A DNA stretch of 64,000 nucleotides from Xanthostigma xanthostigma (GCA_963575645.1 OY754466.1:37418001-37482000), one strand, 5' to 3'. Shown: positions 36,231 to 48,192, counted from the stretch's first letter. The notes: generated by a model from the sequence alone, not told the origin. Translations and numbers: made by a program.

Positions 36231-37190
36231 ATAAACGTCCTTACCTTTTCACTGCGCAAAAAAAAAGCCATCGCATCGCCACGACCACGTAATTGTTTTT
36301 TAAAGAACTCCCCCCAGACGCCTTCCCCTTTTCACTGAACAAAAAAAGTGAATTGAATATTTTATATAAAATAATAATTGTGTATTTCCAATGGATATTT
36401 TGCACATCGAGTTATCGTACTCTAACCGGGCCGGATTTAATTTGTGGAGTCCCTAGGGTCTGACGAAGAAGTGGAGACCCCTAATTATACTGCAAATATA
36501 TTTGTACCGATAATTAATGAATTATTGCATGTGCATCTATAATCTACATGTAAATAAAAATGCCATGTTCGTTTGTTCAAAAACTTAAATGTCCGAAAGT
36601 TCTTCACCGATTGCTTTGAAATTTTAACACAGCATTGCATTCGAATAAGCGCGTGTTTTTAAATACCTCTTATATGTATTTAATGTAGCATGTGTTTTTA
36701 CGTCCAACAGATTGCGCTGTATGGACGTTAAAGCAACACACGCTATACTAAATATTTTGCGGTAACAGGGACGCCTTCTGTTGAACTTCAGCAACACAGC
36801 ATACAAGACTGAGCCACTGCAACTCTTAGCCGGGTACAGTTAGTTTAATAAAATTGACAGATGATATATAATAACGGAAAAAATTGAACCTTTAATTAAC
36901 GTTTACAATATATTTATTTTTTTGCCAATGTTTTATCTACAATTTGAATCTTTTTCAGGGCTCAAAATCCAATTGATTACACATTAGTCCTTTCATCATA
37001 AACCAGGTACTAATAATGAAAAGGACGAATGTGCAACAGATTGCATTTTGGATCCTGAAGAAATCTCAAATTTTAGACGAACGTTGGCAATAAAAATAGA
37101 TAAATTCTGTACAGGTTAAAGGTTCAATTTTTCTCGCTAATATATCATCTTTAAATCACATAACAGGAACGACAACAGTATTAAATATAT
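36231..37190. other. No gene recognised; decayed repeat ends
   Basis: GGGCCGGATTTAATTTGTGG near 36428 resembles the hAT-type MITE at 16814. CTATAATCTACATGTAAATA near 36537 resembles Helitron 5' ends. Neither has a matching second end. Confidence 0.4.
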
Positions 37191-37813
37191 AAGTGATGTG
37201 TCGCTCCTGAACAAGTCGTTCATAATAAACGACTCTGTTCACGGGGCGGAGCGAGTCGCTCTTTTTTTTTATGAATGACCCACTCCCAGCGCCATTGCTC
37301 TGTGCTGAGCTGTTCTGTACGGTTGCATTCGCACATTTACAGAGCGCACACAGCACAGGCCACAGAGGCACTAGTGTAGTGAATTTTGCACGTACGGAGT
37401 TATCTTTGCTTAGTCATTTAATGTTGAATGACACACTGTAAGTGTAATAGTACTAAGCTTACAGTGACTTAAACCATTCACATTGACGTCGTTGACAAAG
37501 ATATAATATTGTAACAATAAACATTATTATTATTAAGCTTTTATTATAATTTATAGTTTATCCGAAATGCGAATAATATAAGATCAGAATCATATTAAAA
37601 TGAGCTCAGAGCTGAGTGTGTGTATTGTGCTGTGCAATGTTACGTGACTCCTGAGCATGCATGATGACAGTTTACACCTCTGCAGTCTGCACTCTTGTGT
37701 AGTGCGTACTGTCTAGTGTCCTTCCTTTGAACGACTTGCTCTAAGCGACTCTTTTTAGTGAGCGGAGCGCGCGGAGCCAGCTCCCAATAAAGAGTCATGT
37801 GGACACATCACTA
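37191..37813. mobile_element. hAT-like element with 8-bp target-site duplication
   Basis: Terminal inverted repeats AAGTGATGTGTC and TAGTGATGTGTC bound a 623-bp element flanked by perfect 8-bp duplications AAATATAT (37183-37190 and 37814-37821). No transposase ORF. A truncated inverted relative lies at 40421-40775. Confidence 0.85.
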
Positions 37814-37821
37814 AAATATAT

Positions 37822-39489
37822 GATGTAATAAAACTATAAACATTAATGACCTTTGTTGTCAGACATCTACAATAGCTACCTATTAATTAAATTTAAAAAT
37901 AGTTTTAACTACCGCCATTTATCAACACATTCAGTACACGAGAGAAAATAAACGTTTTTATTTTCATTGTGTAAATTTTCAAGCCATCAAACACAGGAAG
38001 TGTCATTTAAGTCGGGGATAAATTATATCATAACAGCGGAATTACTGAATTTCTAAAATGAAAGACAAACATATACTAAACGTCACTTTAAGCACAATGT
38101 TGGGATCAGCTTGTGTGGTCTGTTTTTACCACAACGAAAGTTTAACACAGTGTGGCATCGTAACAATAGAGTACTATACTTATTCTTGATAGATTTTGTA
38201 AAAAGCAAACGAGAAATGTTGATCTCTATTTATGATAATGCAATACCTATAAATGTTATAATTCCTTTTTAAGAATTGTATTTTTAATCTGTTTTTCAAA
38301 AATCTAAAACGCTGTTCGCCATGCTGAATTCCGGCGTGACGTCACTTCGTCTGTAAAATACATACGTTTATGTTGTGATGTGTGTTATTTTGAAGTTATT
38401 TAAAGTTATTATCACGTTTATAGACTTCTATCCCGTATTTTATTGATTTCGCATCATGGAAGACGGTTTCGTAAAAGCAGAAAGTACTAATCTAGTAAGG
38501 ATAAATATGTTTAATAAATAAATAATTTTACGAACTTGTATACTTACGTACACTGGTAACGTCATAATTATAGGAAATCTTAAGTATTTTTAATTTTAAA
38601 GTGTTGCCATGGTTATTGTGTACTATCGTTATTATTTATGCAAATCCAAAAAATATCAATAATACATATAAATATATTGATATTTTTTGTTAATATATTG
38701 TCTGAAAAATTGGTCGATAATTTTATTTATTGTTATTATTTATGACCATAGTGACGTCACGAGTCGTTTTCGCGCGAAAATTCATAACGATAAATTAAAA
38801 GTGGTGTTATTCGGTTGTAAAATATTATTATAAAAATTGTAGTGTTTCATCACTTTAGGATTGATTTAAAACACTTTCCAATAAAACGGTGTAATAGCCT
38901 ATTCACTCTGATATTTTTTTCATAACGCGTCAAAAGAAGTATAACTTCAAAATTTTACTAACTTTTATTGGTAATCGACTGGCACGATTATTCACCGTTA
39001 CAATAAATTCTGCAATAATTTCCACTTGAATTGGAGTTCATGTGTAACTGAAAAAATAATTTAAAATAAATAATAATAAATAATGTTAATAATTATTATT
39101 AATATTACTATCTACATTTCAAGTAAGGACAGGTGAGTGGTTTTGAATTAGTCTACACAATGAATAGTTAATACTACCTATAGGTTTTTTTTTTTTTTTT
39201 GAACCAGCAAACTGTAAATTCCATTTCAGTGAAGTTAAAACAATTTATCGTTCTACAAGTTTACCGAGATATTATAGGTAAATGGAAACTAACAATTCTT
39301 TGTAATATGGTTGATTAATTTTATTATTATAATATTAAACTCTTTGATAAATAAAGACAATAAATTGATTAACTTGCACTAATACATTGCTTTGATGTCT
39401 GTTTTTTATCTCTGTATAAAAACATTGGAATTATTGTTTTTCAGATCATATCAATAAAAATTATTCAAATTTTGGTCTGAATATAAGTG
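37822..39489. other. No gene recognised; one Penelope-like end fragment
   Basis: A segment at about 38685-38740 (TTTGTTAATATATTGTCTG, then AAAAATTGGTCGATAATTTT) is a Penelope-like terminal fragment. The rest is AT-rich with no supported feature. Confidence 0.45.
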
Positions 39490-39806
39490 TCAGTCATAAA
39501 CACCTGAAAGCAAGAACCAATCAGGAAACAGTATTTTGTCACGGGGTCGACATGGTCAAACGCCCACAGTCAAGCATAGCGTCATTCTGCTCACAGTCAG
39601 ACAACAGACACGTTTTGCTCTGTGTTTATATTTGAAGTGTCACTGCGCGCGCATCAGATTTATTCACAAAACTAGTTTGAAAAGACGTCTCGTGTGAAGC
39701 GAGCACATAACAGCAATTAAGAAAACCATCAGCGCTAGAAAACTATAGTAGGCAAATCTATAGCAAGGAATCTAGCAGCGTTTCTAGCCTCGTGTGCAGC
39801 GGCCTT
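39490..39806. mobile_element. CTGCACACGAGGC-family element, copy 1 (one end)
   Basis: The right end, AGCCTCGTGTGCAGCGGCC, is the terminus of the family seen whole at 47785-48192. Internal blocks GCGCGCGCA and AGACGTCTCGTGTGAAGCGA also match it. The left terminus is missing or decayed. Confidence 0.55.
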
Positions 39807-40136
39807 AACATATGTCGTTAGAGAAGTTTCACTTCAAAAATGCACATTGCATCGGTAAATAAAACAGTACCTGTGCACCGTAATGCTTCATAAATATGCA
39901 AATGTAAGCATCTAATTGTGTATGCAGTGTCACAAATACTGTGCAGTGACGACAGTGCTGCTGCGTGCGGAGTGGCGGATCAACGGTTATGAATTGCAAA
40001 ACTTTTTAAAACCAAAAACACGGTCAGATCGCAAACAAATTGTAAACATTAAACTGCATTAAACATTCATAATGCTAACAGGACTGTATCAAGGCACATA
40101 GATCAGCGGCGTATTCAGTTATTTTTCTGATTTAAA

Positions 40137-40357
40137 TCCGTACTAATATTATAAACGCGAGAGTAAATGTCTGTCTGTCTGTTACACTTTCACGACCACA
40201 CCGCTGGGTCGATTGTGACGAAATTTAATATGGAGATAGTTTGAAGCCGGAGGAAGGACATGGGCTACTTTTTTTTCAAAATTCAACTCTTATAGGGATG
40301 AAGTAATATTGTAGGAAATTACGCTTTCACGGCCAGACCGCTGGGTAAAAGCTACTA
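40137..40357 (+). mobile_element. Helitron-like fragment
   Basis: TCCGTACTAATATTATAAACG followed by GCGAGAGTAAATGTCTGTCTG is a common insect Helitron 5' end, and a CTAG occurs at 40354-40357. The 3' hairpin is not clear and the base after CTAG is A rather than T, so the right boundary is weak. Confidence 0.4.
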
Positions 40358-40420
40358 GAAAAATTTTAACACGAGAGAAAAAAGATTCAAGTATACTTAC
40401 ATCAGCCGTTTAGTTCAATG

Positions 40421-40775
40421 TAGTGATGTGTCTACATGACTCTTTATTGGGAGCTGACTCCGTGCGCTCCGCTCACCAAAAAGAGTCGTTCAAAGGAGGG
40501 ACACTAGACAGTACGCACTACACAAGACTGCAGACTGCAGAGGTGTGAACTGTCAGCATGCATGCTCAGGAGTCACATAGCATTGCACAGCACAATACAC
40601 ACACTCAGCTCTATGAGCTCATTTTAATATGATTCTGATCTTATATTATTCGCATTTCGGATAAACTATAAAGTATAATAAAAGCTTAACGATAATAATG
40701 TTTATTGTTACAATATTATATCTTTGTCAACGACGTCAATGCGAATGGTTTAGTTCACTGTAAGCTTAGTACTAT
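40421..40775 (-). mobile_element. Truncated inverted copy of the hAT-like element at 37191
   Basis: It begins TAGTGATGTGTCTACATGAC and follows the reverse complement of about 37445-37813 closely, for example GACTCTTTATTGGGAGCTG and TATCTTTGTCAACGACGTC. Similarity stops near 40775, so the other terminus is lost. Confidence 0.8.
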
Positions 40776-41109
40776 TTAGATGAGTTTAGTTACAGTTAGT
40801 AATTATTATAATATATTACAGAGTAGCTACTGTTTGCTACAATTGTTAAGAAACACCCATTGTTACAACGCTATCAACATAGAAAAATTAGTTTATTTTT
40901 TCAAACATGTCACCGTCGGGATACGAACCCCGAATCTTTCCAAGTGGCAAAACCAGCTTCGTGTGAAGCGGCTTTTAGATGTTGACATACCAACGACACG
41001 GCAAAAATTGACTTATAATAAAGAATTTAATTTCACATATTATCTGTAGTTAAAGAATTATGCGTGCACGAATGCATGGTACGTACAGATGAAAACAATT
41101 TTTAACCGA

Positions 41110-41557
41110 CGAAAAACAAAAACGGAGGAGGTTCTCAATTCGACGCGTATATTTTTTTTTTGTTTTTTTATTTATGTATGACCACGCATAACTTTTTACA
41201 TAGTAGTCCGATTTTGATAATTATTTTTTTGTTTGAAAGGGTATACCCCGAAGTTGGTCCCATATAAATTTGGTAAAAAAATTCCAGCCCTAAGGGTAGG
41301 AAAACAGGGGATGATTGATTGTTCACTCACTGATTGTAATGTATGACCACACATAACTTTTTACAGAGTGGTCCAATTTTGATAATTATTTTTTTATTGG
41401 ATAGGGTACCTATACCTCGAGGCTCGTGTCATATAAATTTGGAAAAAAACTCCTACCCTGAGGGTGGGAAACTAGGGGTGATTTATAGTTCACTCACAGA
41501 TTTTCATGCTTTGTGTATTACAATTATAAATTATATAGCCACAAAAAATTATAAAAT
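41110..41557. repeat. Diverged ~170-bp tandem duplication
   Basis: The block TATGACCACGCATAACTTTTT...TTTGATAATTATTTTTTTG...CATATAAATTTGG...TTCACTCACTGATT (from about 41175) is repeated from about 41342 with point differences. The preceding AACGGAGGAGGTTCTCAATTC is a widespread insect repeat phrase. No protein is recognised. Confidence 0.6.
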
Positions 41558-42050
41558 AAAAACTTTTTAACAAAAAAATTAAACCGCCGAAAAACTGAAA
41601 AGCAAAAAATAATAAATCTTTTTATTTAACTAAGTTCTATCTAAGTAGTTGAACGTATGTGACAGTCTAGTATATCTAAGTAATTTTGAGTCGGCGTCAA
41701 ACCATCAATGAACAAAAATCACTAAAAGAAATAACCAAATCAAATTAACAATGATACGTGAAATCTCCAGCGATAAACATTAACATTCCAAACTTGCGCT
41801 CTCCACACGACCACTCGCAAAAAAGTGTGCCCTCAGCGTGCCCGTTCGGGTTGCTCTGTCGCTGACATTAACTTCGTGAACGCTCAGAGATTTCCGGCGA
41901 AGGATTGTTGACGCCGACTCAAAATTACTTAGATATACTAGACTGTCACATACGTTCAACTACTTAGATAGAACTTAGTTAAATAAAAAGATTTATTATT
42001 TTTTGCTTTTCAGTTTTTCGGCGGTTTAATTTTTTTGTTAAAAAGTTTTT
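41558..42050. mobile_element. Element with 143-bp identical terminal inverted repeats
   Basis: Base by base, 41558-41700 is the exact reverse complement of 41908-42050 (143 of 143). The arms run from AAAAACTTTTTAAC at the tip to GAGTCGGCGTCAA inside and enclose a 207-bp spacer. The spacer is less AT-rich and has no ORF. Identity implies recent formation or movement. No target duplication or superfamily motif was recognised. Confidence 0.8.
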
Positions 42051-42408
42051 TTCTAGTACAGTGGCAGATGGTTTTTACAATGCAAAGTACATAAATACGA
42101 AGCTCATGTGGAAATTAGACGTTATGTATAGTTGGAACAGATGGTTAAACCCAAATATAGACCAAATATAGTGAGAGCTAAGCCAGCCAAGTGACCAAAA
42201 GCGATAGGACAAACCCATGACAACCGGAGTGCACTCAGCAGTAGCTAGGTAACCACGATAGGGGTTAGAGAGCAGCTAAAGCTTTGTAAGAATATAAAAT
42301 ACATCTCTGATTTATTTACTTATAGTAGCTTTAATTCGCGTTGTTATTGATTTTGACAGAAACGTGGGTGGAGAGTTTGACTGAGAAATTTAAAAAGAAA
42401 CTTTACAG

Positions 42409-42476
42409 AAAGTTTGAATGATTAAAAAAATAATGAAAAATTAATTTTTCATTATTTTTTTAATCATTCAAACTTT
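42409..42476. repeat. Palindrome, ~33-bp arms
   Basis: AAAGTTTGAATGATTAAAAA and its complement are centred on TTAA at 42441-42444. It lies directly before a Penelope-like end fragment and resembles the palindromes at 4836-5364. Confidence 0.75.
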
Positions 42477-42519
42477 CAATCCTTCGCACAATTTATTAGA
42501 TAATAAATAGCTTAATACT

Positions 42520-42690
42520 AATTAATTTTTATATTTTTTAAATATTTCTGAAGAAGATCCAAATCCGGACCGAAACGTCATCTTGTGTTATATTGATTTG
42601 TATTTTTATTATTATTTGTCACTATATGGTGTGAGAAAAATTGGTCGACAATTTTATTTATTTGAAGAGTTCTATTCAGACGTTAATCAA
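42520..42690 (+). mobile_element. Penelope-like 3' end fragment
   Basis: TTTCTGAAGAAGATCCAAATC, GGACCGAAACGTCATC, AAATTGGTCGACAATTTTATT and CAGACGTTAATCAAAGATTT match the termini of the other Penelope-like copies in the window. No coding sequence. Confidence 0.7.
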
Positions 42691-42932
42691 AGATTTCAAA
42701 GAGATTAAGTTCTTTTGAAAAATGTTCCGAATGAAAATTGCTCAAATAGTTGTAATGTATTTTTCAGTCACAAAAATTCCTCCCAAGGGAGTACCCTCGT
42801 GGGGGGTGAGGGATAACTCCGAAATTTTAAATGGCAACCACTATTTTTTATTGGGTCGAGTTCTTTGCGCAAACAATACATCTCTTGTTCCAATTTTTTT
42901 TTGTCAAGCTACAGATCACCGAGTATACGTGG

Positions 42933-44435
42933 CAGAGCTAGGCAAACTACTTGAAAAAAGTAGTTGAGTATAACTACTAACTACTTAAGCAAAAAAGTAG
43001 TTAAAATTTTAACTACTTTTTTAACTACTATAATAATAATAATAATAATATAAATCTCTGTATTTATGTCGTACAATCTGTACATAATATCCCAACATAA
43101 ACAAATAAACGCAAAATAAAAAAGATGCAACGTTAAGAATAGGTATAGGTAAAGTGTATTTTGTTAAAGATACTTATAAAATTACAAATCAACATGTATT
43201 TTTCGTTAAAAAACTATTGATAAAGATCTATAAAATGAAAATTATTGTAAATAATAAAAAATTACCAAATTAACAGACAAAATATACTTATATTTAATAA
43301 CAACACGACGTTTCGGCCAAGTCCTTTTCAAATGAATATAAATCAAAATTCTATACAAAAAACAACATTAAAAATTAAGAACCGTGGAAGAAAACAAAAA
43401 TAACATTAAGATAAAAAACAATTAACAAAGTAGAAAAAATATATAGCTAGGTATATTACTGTCAATTAGATATGAGCGCCGCGCCGGCGCGCCGTCGCCG
43501 CCGACGATTCCCTCCCGCCGCCGCCGACGATTCCCTCCCGCCGCCGCCGACGATTCCCTCCCGCCGCCGCCGCCGTGAAAATGTAACGGCGCGCCGAGTG
43601 AAAAGGCATATGTTTAAACGATCAGAAAATGTTGAAAACATATTTTTAAAGACTACTTTATATTTTTTTATGACTTAAAAGAAACATCTTTGTTTTCTCT
43701 AAGATTTATTTTCTTGTTAATTGTTATTAGAACTTTATGACAACGTTGATTTTTTCTGCCAATCGAAGTGCCAAAAATATTTTAGCTCTAGGCTAGAAAC
43801 CATTTCCTTATAAAAATAATTTGTGTAAAATAAATAATAATTCTGATTGTTAAACTACATGTTTTGTTTTATTGTATCCCGCTCATATCTACTGTCAATA
43901 CTCAATTGTCATCAAGTTTTGTATATTTTAATATTTCTTTTTGACATTCTAGTCTGTTATATTTTAATTTACTGTTAGTTTTATTTTCTTCAATGATTAC
44001 TATTTTTTGTAGAATTTTTTATTTATATTAATTTGAAAAGGGTAGATATCGTGGCCGAAACGTCGTGTGGTTATTAAATATGTATAAGTACATTTTGTCC
44101 AATTTTTATCCATGATTAAATCATTATTTATTTATTTTAATAGTAGTTAAAATTCAAAATAGGTAGTTAGATTACAAAAAAGTAGTTAGATTTAAAAAAG
44201 TAGTTAGATTACAAAAAAAGTAGTTAGATTATAAAAAAGTAGTTAGATTACAAAATAGTAGTTAAACTAGTAGTTAGAACTAAGTAGTTAACTACATTTT
44301 TAACTACTTTTTGTGATTACTGTGTAAATATTTAAAATAATTGAGTACAACTACTATGTGGAGAAAAGTAATTAGAGTACAACTACTTTTCCAAAAAAAG
44401 TAGTTAACTACGTAGTTAACTACTGCCCAGCTCTG
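42933..44435. mobile_element. hAT-like element with nested palindrome and GC-rich minisatellite
   Basis: The element is bounded by CAGAGCTAGGCA and TGCCCAGCTCTG and flanked by ATACGTGG / ATACGCGG (42925-42932 and 44436-44443), an 8-bp duplication with one mismatch. Both ends carry many copies of AAGTAGTTA(ACTA). Inside is a second inverted repeat (about 43248-43350 versus 44030-44115, tips ACACGACGTTTCGGCC) resembling Penelope-like ends. A 23-bp GC-rich tandem repeat lies at 43474-43576. No transposase. Confidence 0.8.
43474..43576. repeat. GC-rich minisatellite, 23-bp unit, three copies plus (CCG)n
   Basis: GATTCCCTCCC followed by GCCGCCGCCGAC recurs three times with a 23-bp period, flanked by CCG-rich and palindromic GCGCCGCGCCGGCGCGCC sequence. 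The G+C content stands out sharply from the AT-rich surroundings. The unit is not a multiple of three, so the overlapping short ORF is not a repeat protein. Confidence 0.85.
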
Positions 44436-44830
44436 ATACGCGGGGTAAAATGTTCCGAGTTATCCTCACCACCTCAAATAAAATTTGTTCATTTTGTAAC
44501 ATGTCAAGAAATGGTATCCTTTTAATTGACCTTGATAACAATCTGAAAGATTAGTTTGTCGTTTTTAAAGTGGAATTTGCATTTCTATTCGAGATTTATG
44601 AAACACCACTACAATATAACGTTGTATGATTGAGACCCCGCGTAGTTTGAACAAAAAAAAGTTTGGGACAAAAGATGTCGTTTTTTGCCCGAAGAACTCG
44701 ACCCAATAAAAAAAAATTGCGGTTGCCATTTAAAATTTCAGAGTTTCGCATTACGAGTTGAGTAACTTTCATTCGCAACATTTTTCAAAAAAATTTAATC
44801 TCTCTTAAATATTCGGGCGTTTCGGGACTA

Positions 44831-46315
44831 TATAGTAATTTTCAATAGGCTATATAGCCTATTTGAAGAAAATTATCGCTTGGTCACGAGAAAGCAGATA
44901 TATGTATCTACTAATATATCTATTTTCTATTACGGCACTACTATAGATAAAATACGGGTCATTTTATTTGAAAAAAAAAAATGAAATGTTTTTCAATACA
45001 CTTCAATTTATTTTCAGAAATTGATAAAATTCATGCGGTTTTATTAAAATCAATTAAAGCATAGAAAACATTTTTATAATACTACATGAATAATAAAATA
45101 TACCAGAAGGATGAGATCGAGCAAACCTTCTATCAATAACATTGAGGAAGGTTCAATTTATTATTTTTAATTTATAACATTTTTGCGCTGAACGGGTCGA
45201 AATGGCCGGAAGACATTTCGAAATGTTCAATATTTACGGTTATGATATTGAAAGCTATTAAAAACAATACGAGTTTCTATTCAAGTATTTTTTTGTAAAA
45301 AATTTAATCCTCACATTAAGTAGTTTGCATCAGTTTGGCATTTAATATTGTAGGGGATCGAAAGTTGATCAGAAGCTTTACACGGACAGTTTTTCATTTG
45401 TTCAACGAACTTCTGTAACTATAACGTGTATCCAGCTTACGTTTAAAATTATAGTTAATTCTCCATCAAAGGTTAGGGCCGTTAAAAACATATTTTCATG
45501 TAAACATGAAAAAAACTCAGTTGCCATTATGCTTGGTCATTATTTAAGAGGGCAACCATATCCTTAAAAGCTCTTATACCGATCAAGAAACTCATAAAAA
45601 TTAAAATTAAAAGGCCGCTGCACACGAGGCTGGTTTTGCCGTTAGATTCCTTGCCAGATTTGACTGCTATAGGTTTCAAGTGTGCTGTGGTGCTGGATTA
45701 CGTGATGCAATTATGTGTTCGCTTCACACGATGCGTGTTTTGAAGCAGGCTTCGTAGATGGGTTTGGTGCGCACGCAGTGACAATTAAAATGACGCCATG
45801 TTTGTTTGTGGACGTTTGTCCATGTCGCCACATAATAGCAATCAAGAAAACCAGCGCTAAAAAACTAGTAGTCAAATCTAGCAAGGAATCTAACTGAAAA
45901 TCCAGCTTCGTGTGCAACGGTCAGCAACGAAAAGCAGTTTATATAGCAATTAAGACAGGTCACATGCAACTCATTTTGACACGAAAAAATTGCGTGTATT
46001 ACAAAATATGTTCGAACGAATAAAGATTTACGTTTGTTACTGGCTAGTATAAAAAAAAACTTTCCACATCCTTAAATCCTGGACACGGTTCCACGTTCGT
46101 GTTTTTATAAAATCAATTTTCACAGACGAAGCTTTCAAGTGGGTTGAGAAGCAGAATCCGTCTATAGCTATGACCAATGCTTCTTATAATTCGTAAAAGG
46201 TTGTGTCTCACTTCGGTGCTAAACAATTGTTGTGTGAAAGTTATTTCTTTGAAGACATTTATGAGAACGATACATGAGGCAAAAGGGAAACAATATTGAT
46301 TTGCCAAATTCTTTA
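44831..46315. other. No gene recognised (one repeat copy inside)
   Basis: Apart from the element at 45611-45922, only anonymous AT-rich sequence is seen. Confidence 0.45.
45611..45922. mobile_element. CTGCACACGAGGC-family element, copy 2
   Basis: AAGGCCGCTGCACACGAGGCT at the left and CAGCTTCGTGTGCAACGGTC at the right are inverted termini. Internal blocks TAGATTCCTTGC, GCGCACGCAGTGACA and AGCGCTAAAAAAC match the other copies. No coding capacity. Confidence 0.7.
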
Positions 46316-46850
46316 GGGCTCTTGTTAACGACCGTTTTAGTCAACGGGTAACGGGCCTACGCGAAACGGTTACCTTTGTAGACGATCCACTAATATAAGT
46401 GAGCGCGTCCGTTGTTACCGATATCAGTTCTATAGTTGAAGGGCGAAGAAATACAAGTACGTTATGTCTTGCTTGTTTATTTTTGTAATTTTCTAGTCTT
46501 GTCTCAATACTGGCCTATTATGAATAAGGCTAATTAATAAATCCATATCAATATCAATTTTAAACTCCATATTCACAATAAACAGCACAAAGTAGGTAGG
46601 TAGGTATAGGTAAAAACGTGCGCGCACATTTGTCGTCGTCAACAGACTTCTATGAAATAACGTGGTCCACTGCATCGGACCGACCGCCGTCGCGCCGAGG
46701 GGCGACGTGCGGGTATCCGTTGAGTTTTGTTGCAACGGTTACATGCCCGTCGCGTTAACAAACACCCGCACTAACCTATTGAACACTGCGCGTCGGCCAG
46801 TCGCCCGTCATAAAAATCGGGCCGTTATCTGTTGTCGTTAACAAGAGGCC
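46316..46850. mobile_element. PIF/Harbinger-type MITE (TTA duplication)
   Basis: GGGCTCTTGTTAACGAC at the left and GTCGTTAACAAGAGGCC at the right are terminal inverted repeats, flanked by TTA at 46313-46315 and 46851-46853. The 3-bp TTA duplication fits PIF/Harbinger. The interior is GC-richer than the surroundings and encodes no transposase. Confidence 0.7.
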
Positions 46851-46853
46851 TTA

Positions 46854-47554
46854 ATGTTTAATATTTAAAAGAAGACACACCCGCGGAATAGTGGTGACAC
46901 ATTCGCCATTAAAGAAGTTTTTAAATAAGCATTGTTATTTGTTATTCTCTTGTCTTCATTAAAGCTACATAATAATAGTCAAAGGTGTTGACTGAATGAG
47001 ATAGATTCAGTGAACACTTCTTGCATTTGACAGTGATAGACACTTATTTGCTAACGGTAAATGCAGCTCAAAGCCGATGTAACAGGCTATAACTTGTGGG
47101 TCAGGAGTTGAACGGTGTTCACCGGGGTATCTGATAACGTTTCATGCGTTGTAGGCATATATTTAATAATTTGCTATATATGAATCATTGTCTATCTACT
47201 CAATGTGCGGTGAGTGAACGTAACAAAGCGTATCGAAAATATCTGCGTCTCTTTCTTCGACGTAATTCCCTGATTTCGCCGATGATAGGATTTGGTTGAT
47301 GTACTTGCATTCAATCTGAATAAAGTATCTCTGTTCCAAAACTTTGTCTTTTTCTATGACGTTAACATGGGCGTACCCAGCTTTTGGCCCAGTAGGGGCA
47401 AATTAGAAATTTCTTAAGCTGGGTCCCCCGTTCTTGTTTTGCCTCCTGGATACGCCAGTGCTTACGGAATAAAAAAAGACAGAAGTATATGTTTGCACCC
47501 TAATAGTTCGATTGCGATTTTATTCCTATGCTCAGTATAGAATAAAAGTATATG
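46854..47554. other. No gene recognised
   Basis: Anonymous sequence; nothing supported. Confidence 0.4.
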
Positions 47555-47780
47555 GTTGTAGGGTAGAACAGCGCCCAAACGCAAGAAAGTCTGTTACACG
47601 GAACACACACCAGTTTTGTGGTATGTCCAGTGGCTGTTAAACTTTAGCGTTGATTGTGTAACTATTATACTATTTCCTAACATTGAATATTGGTTAAATA
47701 TAATTCATTCTAAAATTACGAAGTGCCTAAAATGTACGTTGTTCTGCAGATTTGCAGCGCTCATAGAGGAACCACCACTG
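47555..47780 (-). repeat. Dispersed repeat, copy 1 (second copy 55468-55690)
   Basis: GTGGTTCCTCTATGAGCG, CTGCAGAACAAC, TTTCCTAACATTGAATATT / AATATTTAATGTTAGGAAA and CCAGTGGCTGTTAAACTTTA are shared, in opposite orientation, with 55468-55690. The CAGTGGCGGTTCC-type end suggests a hAT derivative. No coding capacity. Confidence 0.6.
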
Positions 47781-47784
47781 ACTC

Positions 47785-48192
47785 AAGGCCGCTGCACACG
47801 AGGCTGGATTTGCCGCTAGATTCCTTGCTCGATTTCTAGTTTTCTAGCGCTGGTTTTCTTGATTATGTGCTCGCTTCACACGAGCCGTCTTTTCAAGCTT
47901 GCTTTGTAGATAGGTACGGTGCGCGCGCAGTGACAGTTCAAATAAACATAGAGCAAAACGTGTGTTGTCTGAGCAGAATGACGCCGTGTTGGTTTGTGGG
48001 CGTTATTCATGTCGCTTCGTAATTGGTTCCTGCTCAGAGCAGCCCCTGTTCTAACATTAAAATCCATCTTGTGAGCTAGCAGGCGAGCCCATAGTGAAGT
48101 AATTTCAAGCCTCGTAGCCAGCATGGCCAGCAGAAGTCCGAGCAGTGTTTCTGGCAGTATTTCTAGCCTCGTGTGTCGTGTGCAGCGGCCTT
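47785..48192. mobile_element. CTGCACACGAGGC-family element, copy 3 (most complete)
   Basis: The 408-bp element runs from AAGGCCGCTGCACACGAGGCT to AGCCTCGTGTG...CAGCGGCCTT, with an extra TCGTGTG duplication near the right end. The family recurs at 39490-39806 and 45611-45922. No clear target duplication, so the superfamily is not assigned. Confidence 0.75.

Larger units (their letters stand above)
42691..44830. mobile_element. Foldback element family Y, copy 2, split by a hAT element
   Basis: The left part (about 42691-42932) and right part (44436 to about 44830) together match family Y copy 1 at 27185-28491, for example GAGATTAAGTTCTTTTG, TTTTAAATGGCAACCAC, CAGATCACCGAGTA and CGAGTTGAGTAACTTTCATTC. 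They are inverted repeats of each other. A hAT element interrupts the copy in the middle. Confidence 0.75.

Noticed and set aside
43472-43678. Arg/Pro-rich 68-codon ORF
   Set aside because: It is the translation of a 23-bp GC-rich minisatellite; the period is not a multiple of three and no homologous protein is suggested.
46493-46735. GC-rich segment as mub promoter or CpG island
   Set aside because: It lies inside a TTA-flanked inverted-repeat MITE, so composition alone is not evidence for a promoter.
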